Assembly (NCBI GenBank): GCA_965248855.1
Contig: CBDFKQ010000027.1
Span: 89,563-153,562 of the forward strand
Length of the DNA: 64,000 nucleotides
Direction: 5' to 3'
Source of the DNA: CBDFKQ01 sp965248855
Lineage (GTDB): Bacteria > Bacteroidota > Bacteroidia > Cytophagales > 172606-1
Below the pieces are notes generated by a model. It saw only the letters and a list, made by a program, of their open reading frames with translations. It was not told the origin of the DNA and did not search any database. Within the stretch, counting starts at the first letter, position 1, and each line of letters opens with the position of its first letter. Both the position numbers and the translations under genes were made by a program. This document shows, in pieces, positions 61,431 to 64,000 of this stretch.

Positions 61431-62654
61431 TTATTTAAGAAAAATTGCAGTTGCCAGTTCTGAACCACTAATATTTGGTAAATTTACCACACTTCCATTT
61501 TTCCAATATTTTGGGCCATTACTATCATGCCCCGCTACATATACATCACTTACAGATACAACGATGGCTGTAGCATAAGATCCGGTTGTTGTTGTTAATT
61601 TTACTGCCTTACCATTTTTCCAGTATTGGGCAACACCATTATCATATCCTGCCGCATAAACATCCAAGCCGGATATTACAAAACTTAAAATTTCAGCATC
61701 GTGGGTACTGTCTGATAACGCTACAGCATTTCCATTTTTCCAATATTTTGCTATTCTGTGTGCTCCATCATTTGAATATTCAAATCCGGCAGCATAAATA
61801 TCATTACTGTAAAATAATATGGAATTCGTTTGAGACACATTTTTACCATTGGTAAAGTTTACTTCAGTTCCGTTTTTCCAATATACTGCTGTGGTTCCTC
61901 CGGAATATTCATATCCTCCAACATAAACATCATTTCCTGATATACAAATGCTGGTACCGTAAGCAGTATTACCTGAAGTTGTATTTAAAGAAGTTGCGAC
62001 ACCATTCTTCCAATATTTTGCTATAACATCTTCATAACCTGCAACATACACATCACTACCGGATAGCGTAATAGCCTTGGCTTCCGATTTGTTACTTTTA
62101 TTTGTTAAATCTAATGGTATTGCAGTACCATTCTTCCAATACCTTGCATTTAGTACTCCGGCATTTCCTTTTGTACCGGCAACATAAATATCACTGCCGG
62201 AAACAAAAATTCCATAAGCTTGAGTGCCATCAGGTAATATATTTGCAACACCGGCATTCCAATATGTGGCCTTATCAGTTAAGCTTCCGGTATTACCCCC
62301 ACCTGCAATGTACACATTGGGGTCAGATCCGGCTGTATAAGTAAATACCGGCCCTGCAACACCATTAACGGATATTGAACCTGTAGAGCCACCTGTAGGA
62401 ACTGTTACTGTAAGGCTTGTTGGAGTTGCTAATGTTACTGTTGCTGCAATACCATTCTGAAAGGTTACAATATTGTTTGTATTGCTAAAATTACTTCCTG
62501 TTATTATTACAGACATTCCTGAAGTACCGGAATTAGGACTTATAGCCGTTACGCTTGTTTTTGTAGCTATTGAAGGTTTACTATCACTTTTGGAGCACGA
62601 CGTATTTAAAATAATCGTGAGGATAATACTCATAACAGTAACTAATCTTTTCAT
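61431..62654 (-). CDS. Lipoprotein with IPT/TIG domain and seven YWKNG repeats
   Basis: 407 residues. Lipobox NTSC at the end of the signal peptide. Residues about 35-105 form an IPT/TIG domain (ISPNSGTSGMSVIITGSNFS). The remaining 300 residues contain seven repeats of about 40 residues, each with (D/N)VYVAG followed by xxYWKNG (first copy YWNAG). Such repeats are expected to close as a beta-propeller. A role as surface adhesin or binding protein is inferred from the TIG-propeller layout. A promoter is predicted at 62774. Confidence 0.82.
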   Translation of the reverse strand: MKRLVTVMSIILTIILNTSCSKSDSKPSIATKTSVTAISPNSGTSGMSVIITGSNFSNTNNIVTFQNGIAATVTLATPTSLTVTVPTGGSTGSISVNGVAGPVFTYTAGSDPNVYIAGGGNTGSLTDKATYWNAGVANILPDGTQAYGIFVSGSDIYVAGTKGNAGVLNARYWKNGTAIPLDLTNKSNKSEAKAITLSGSDVYVAGYEDVIAKYWKNGVATSLNTTSGNTAYGTSICISGNDVYVGGYEYSGGTTAVYWKNGTEVNFTNGKNVSQTNSILFYSNDIYAAGFEYSNDGAHRIAKYWKNGNAVALSDSTHDAEILSFVISGLDVYAAGYDNGVAQYWKNGKAVKLTTTTGSYATAIVVSVSDVYVAGHDSNGPKYWKNGSVVNLPNISGSELATAIFLK

Positions 62655-62992
62655 GGTTTTGTAATTGTTTAATTGTTTAGTAGGCCCTATTTTTTAATTG
62701 TTTTAATTCAAAGTAGACATAATTGGATTAATAGCCTTAATTTGAGTATTACTTAGATAGTCCGCATTATTTACAAAAGTAGGCACAAGCATAATGGTCG
62801 TCAATAACATAAAATGGTTAGAAGATTATGTAATATTAAATGCATTTACTTTCTACACTTTATATAATTCGAGAACAGATGCACTTTCTCCATTAAATAA
62901 ATCGCGCTTTAAATAAAAGGAGCATTATATTCTAACATTTAGATGTTAGTATTGCTTAAAATTTGTTTCGCCGGTAAAAAAATAGAACTAAT
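62655..62992. other. Intergenic region between divergent genes (338 bases)
   Basis: Holds the predicted promoter of the TIG lipoprotein gene and, about 45 bases before the histidine kinase start, a perfect inverted repeat CTAACAT-TTAG-ATGTTAG (62932-62949), which may be an operator. A TAAAATTTG stretch at about 62957 could be a -7 element of the kinase gene. No open frame is visible. Confidence 0.45.
62774..62805 (-). promoter_or_regulatory. Predicted promoter of the TIG/YWKNG lipoprotein gene
   Basis: On the minus strand TACTTTTG (62781 to 62774) fits TAnnTTTG, and ATTG (62805 to 62802) fits three of four bases of the -33 box with exactly 20 bases between. The leader would be about 115 bases. 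Confidence 0.45.
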
Positions 62993-64000
62993 ATGCTTTC
63001 ATATGAACATTGGCAATTAATTTTTATGGGAATGGTGGGTATGATCATGCTTTTTACCGGTATGCAGTTCTACCAAATGAGAAGTCGTATATACGGATAT
63101 TATTTTCTTTATATGCTTTTTTGGTTAATATACTTTTACCTTCACAACCGCGAATTAGAACAAAGTTTATATGAATTTTCACGCGTTGGTCCTCCAATGG
63201 CAGCGTACATCATGTATTTTTTATTCGCAATTTTATTAATTGATTTCCCGACTTTACAACCACAAGTATATAAAGCTCTTATAATAACCTGTTATTTTCT
63301 TTTCGGTTATATCATATTTGATTTTATATTATGTTTTATTTTTAAAGCATTTACTGTTCACGAATATTTACATCACCTGGTAAGGCTTTATCTTATTGTA
63401 TTTTCCATTTATGGCATATCCAAAGTTTTTAATGTAAATAATAAGCTTACAGTTTATTTTCTTATAGGCTCTTTTATGGTTGTAGCAGGTAGCGCCACTG
63501 CTATGATTTTAAGCATCATTAAATTGGATTATTATGTATTAGAACCACTTTTTTACATGCAAGTTGGAATCGTACTTGAGTTACTTTGTTTTTCGCTTGG
63601 CTTAGGTTACAGGCAAAAGTTAATAACAGAAGAAAAAGCAATAGTTGAGCAGGCTCTTATTGTAGAAAGAAAACAACATCATATAGAAAAATTGGAAGCA
63701 ATAATAGAAACCCAACAAAACGAAAGGCGAAGAGTAGCTTCAGAACTTCATGATGATTTGGGACCAGGATTAACTACAATCAGGTTTCTTGCAGAAAAAA
63801 TATCCTTTGATGTTAATAAAAACACAGTGTTTAATGATTTAAGCATAATATCCAAAAAATCCGGTGAATTAATTGATAACATGCAGCACATAATATGGAT
63901 GATGAATAAAACAAGCATTAAACTTGATGAACTCATCAGTTATATCAGAGCTTATAGCTTTCAATATCTGGATGAAAATAATTTAAACTTAATTTTTAAT
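62993..64000 (+). CDS. Seven-helix sensor histidine kinase, partial
   Basis: The first 336 codons of a HisKA_3-type kinase; the right edge cuts the ATPase domain. Seven predicted membrane helices fill about residues 9-197, like 7TMR-DISM sensors, though no extracellular domain precedes them. A short coiled coil (about 205-240) leads to ERRRVASELHDDLGPGLTTI with phospho-acceptor H253. This HisKA_3 motif belongs to NarL/LuxR-type two-component systems, so a LuxR-type response regulator gene is expected downstream, outside the window. The ATG at 62993 is the first in frame. Confidence 0.9.
   Translation, partial: MLSYEHWQLIFMGMVGMIMLFTGMQFYQMRSRIYGYYFLYMLFWLIYFYLHNRELEQSLYEFSRVGPPMAAYIMYFLFAILLIDFPTLQPQVYKALIITCYFLFGYIIFDFILCFIFKAFTVHEYLHHLVRLYLIVFSIYGISKVFNVNNKLTVYFLIGSFMVVAGSATAMILSIIKLDYYVLEPLFYMQVGIVLELLCFSLGLGYRQKLITEEKAIVEQALIVERKQHHIEKLEAIIETQQNERRRVASELHDDLGPGLTTIRFLAEKISFDVNKNTVFNDLSIISKKSGELIDNMQHIIWMMNKTSIKLDELISYIRAYSFQYLDENNLNLIFN

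Noticed and set aside
1..64000. CRISPR array
   Set aside because: No regularly spaced direct repeats of suitable length; the recurring ATATTGATATATT motif is scattered over single spacers.

Overview
The window is AT-rich (roughly 30% GC by eye) and reads as chromosome of a member of the Bacteroidota, probably a Chitinophagia/Sphingobacteriia-like lineage. The grounds are weak Shine-Dalgarno signals, several promoters of the TTTG / TAnnTTTG type used by this phylum, many short secreted proteins and lipoproteins (DUF4296, DUF4403, OmpA with PD40 repeats), a short NuoG, and family-typical proteins such as DUF6496 and TIGR01777. No rRNA, phage or CRISPR array is present.

Layout. 1-9762 (minus strand) is the respiratory complex I operon nuoA-B-C-D-E-F-G-H-I-J-K-L, with nuoL cut by the left edge. 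10116-18998 carries a KirBac potassium channel, DinB-like protein, secreted cyclophilin, RmlD-like reductase, a tandem pair of related lipoproteins, an esterase, a helix-hairpin-helix protein, a 58-residue DUF6496 protein and a metallo-beta-lactamase-fold hydrolase. 19013-27357 includes a deoxyhypusine-synthase-like enzyme and, a few genes away, N-carbamoylputrescine amidase and agmatine deiminase, which together suggest agmatine-to-polyamine metabolism. 27464-37579 holds trpS and envelope genes (lpxK, waaA, acyltransferase, patatin, GtrA, OmpA/PD40) plus rsgA. 37991-49477 holds two stand-alone response regulators, a PepP-type aminopeptidase, an ABC exporter, a Gfo/Idh/MocA oxidoreductase, DUF4403, AlbA_2, FGGY kinase and tRNA methyltransferase genes; rnhA and an SDR gene follow.

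50867-52232 is the most interesting part: an IS110-family element sitting inside a palindromic intergenic repeat. The 5' leader of the transposase gene can be folded into two stem-loops whose internal loops match, in the expected order, the left target, the right target, the right IS end and the left IS end. This is a self-consistent bridge RNA with its own integration site still readable.

The right part has a DUF4296 lipoprotein overlapping mutS2; a GbsR-like regulator with a perfect palindromic operator over its promoter and a near-identical copy in front of the next gene; tRNA-Leu(TAA) and tRNA-Gly(GCC); an enoyl-CoA hydratase; a lone HEPN protein; a GC-richer structured intergenic block; two lipoproteins, one with seven YWKNG repeats; and the start of a seven-helix sensor histidine kinase cut by the right edge. 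A short AT-rich motif, ACGATATTGATATATTGAT and variants, recurs in at least seven intergenic spacers.
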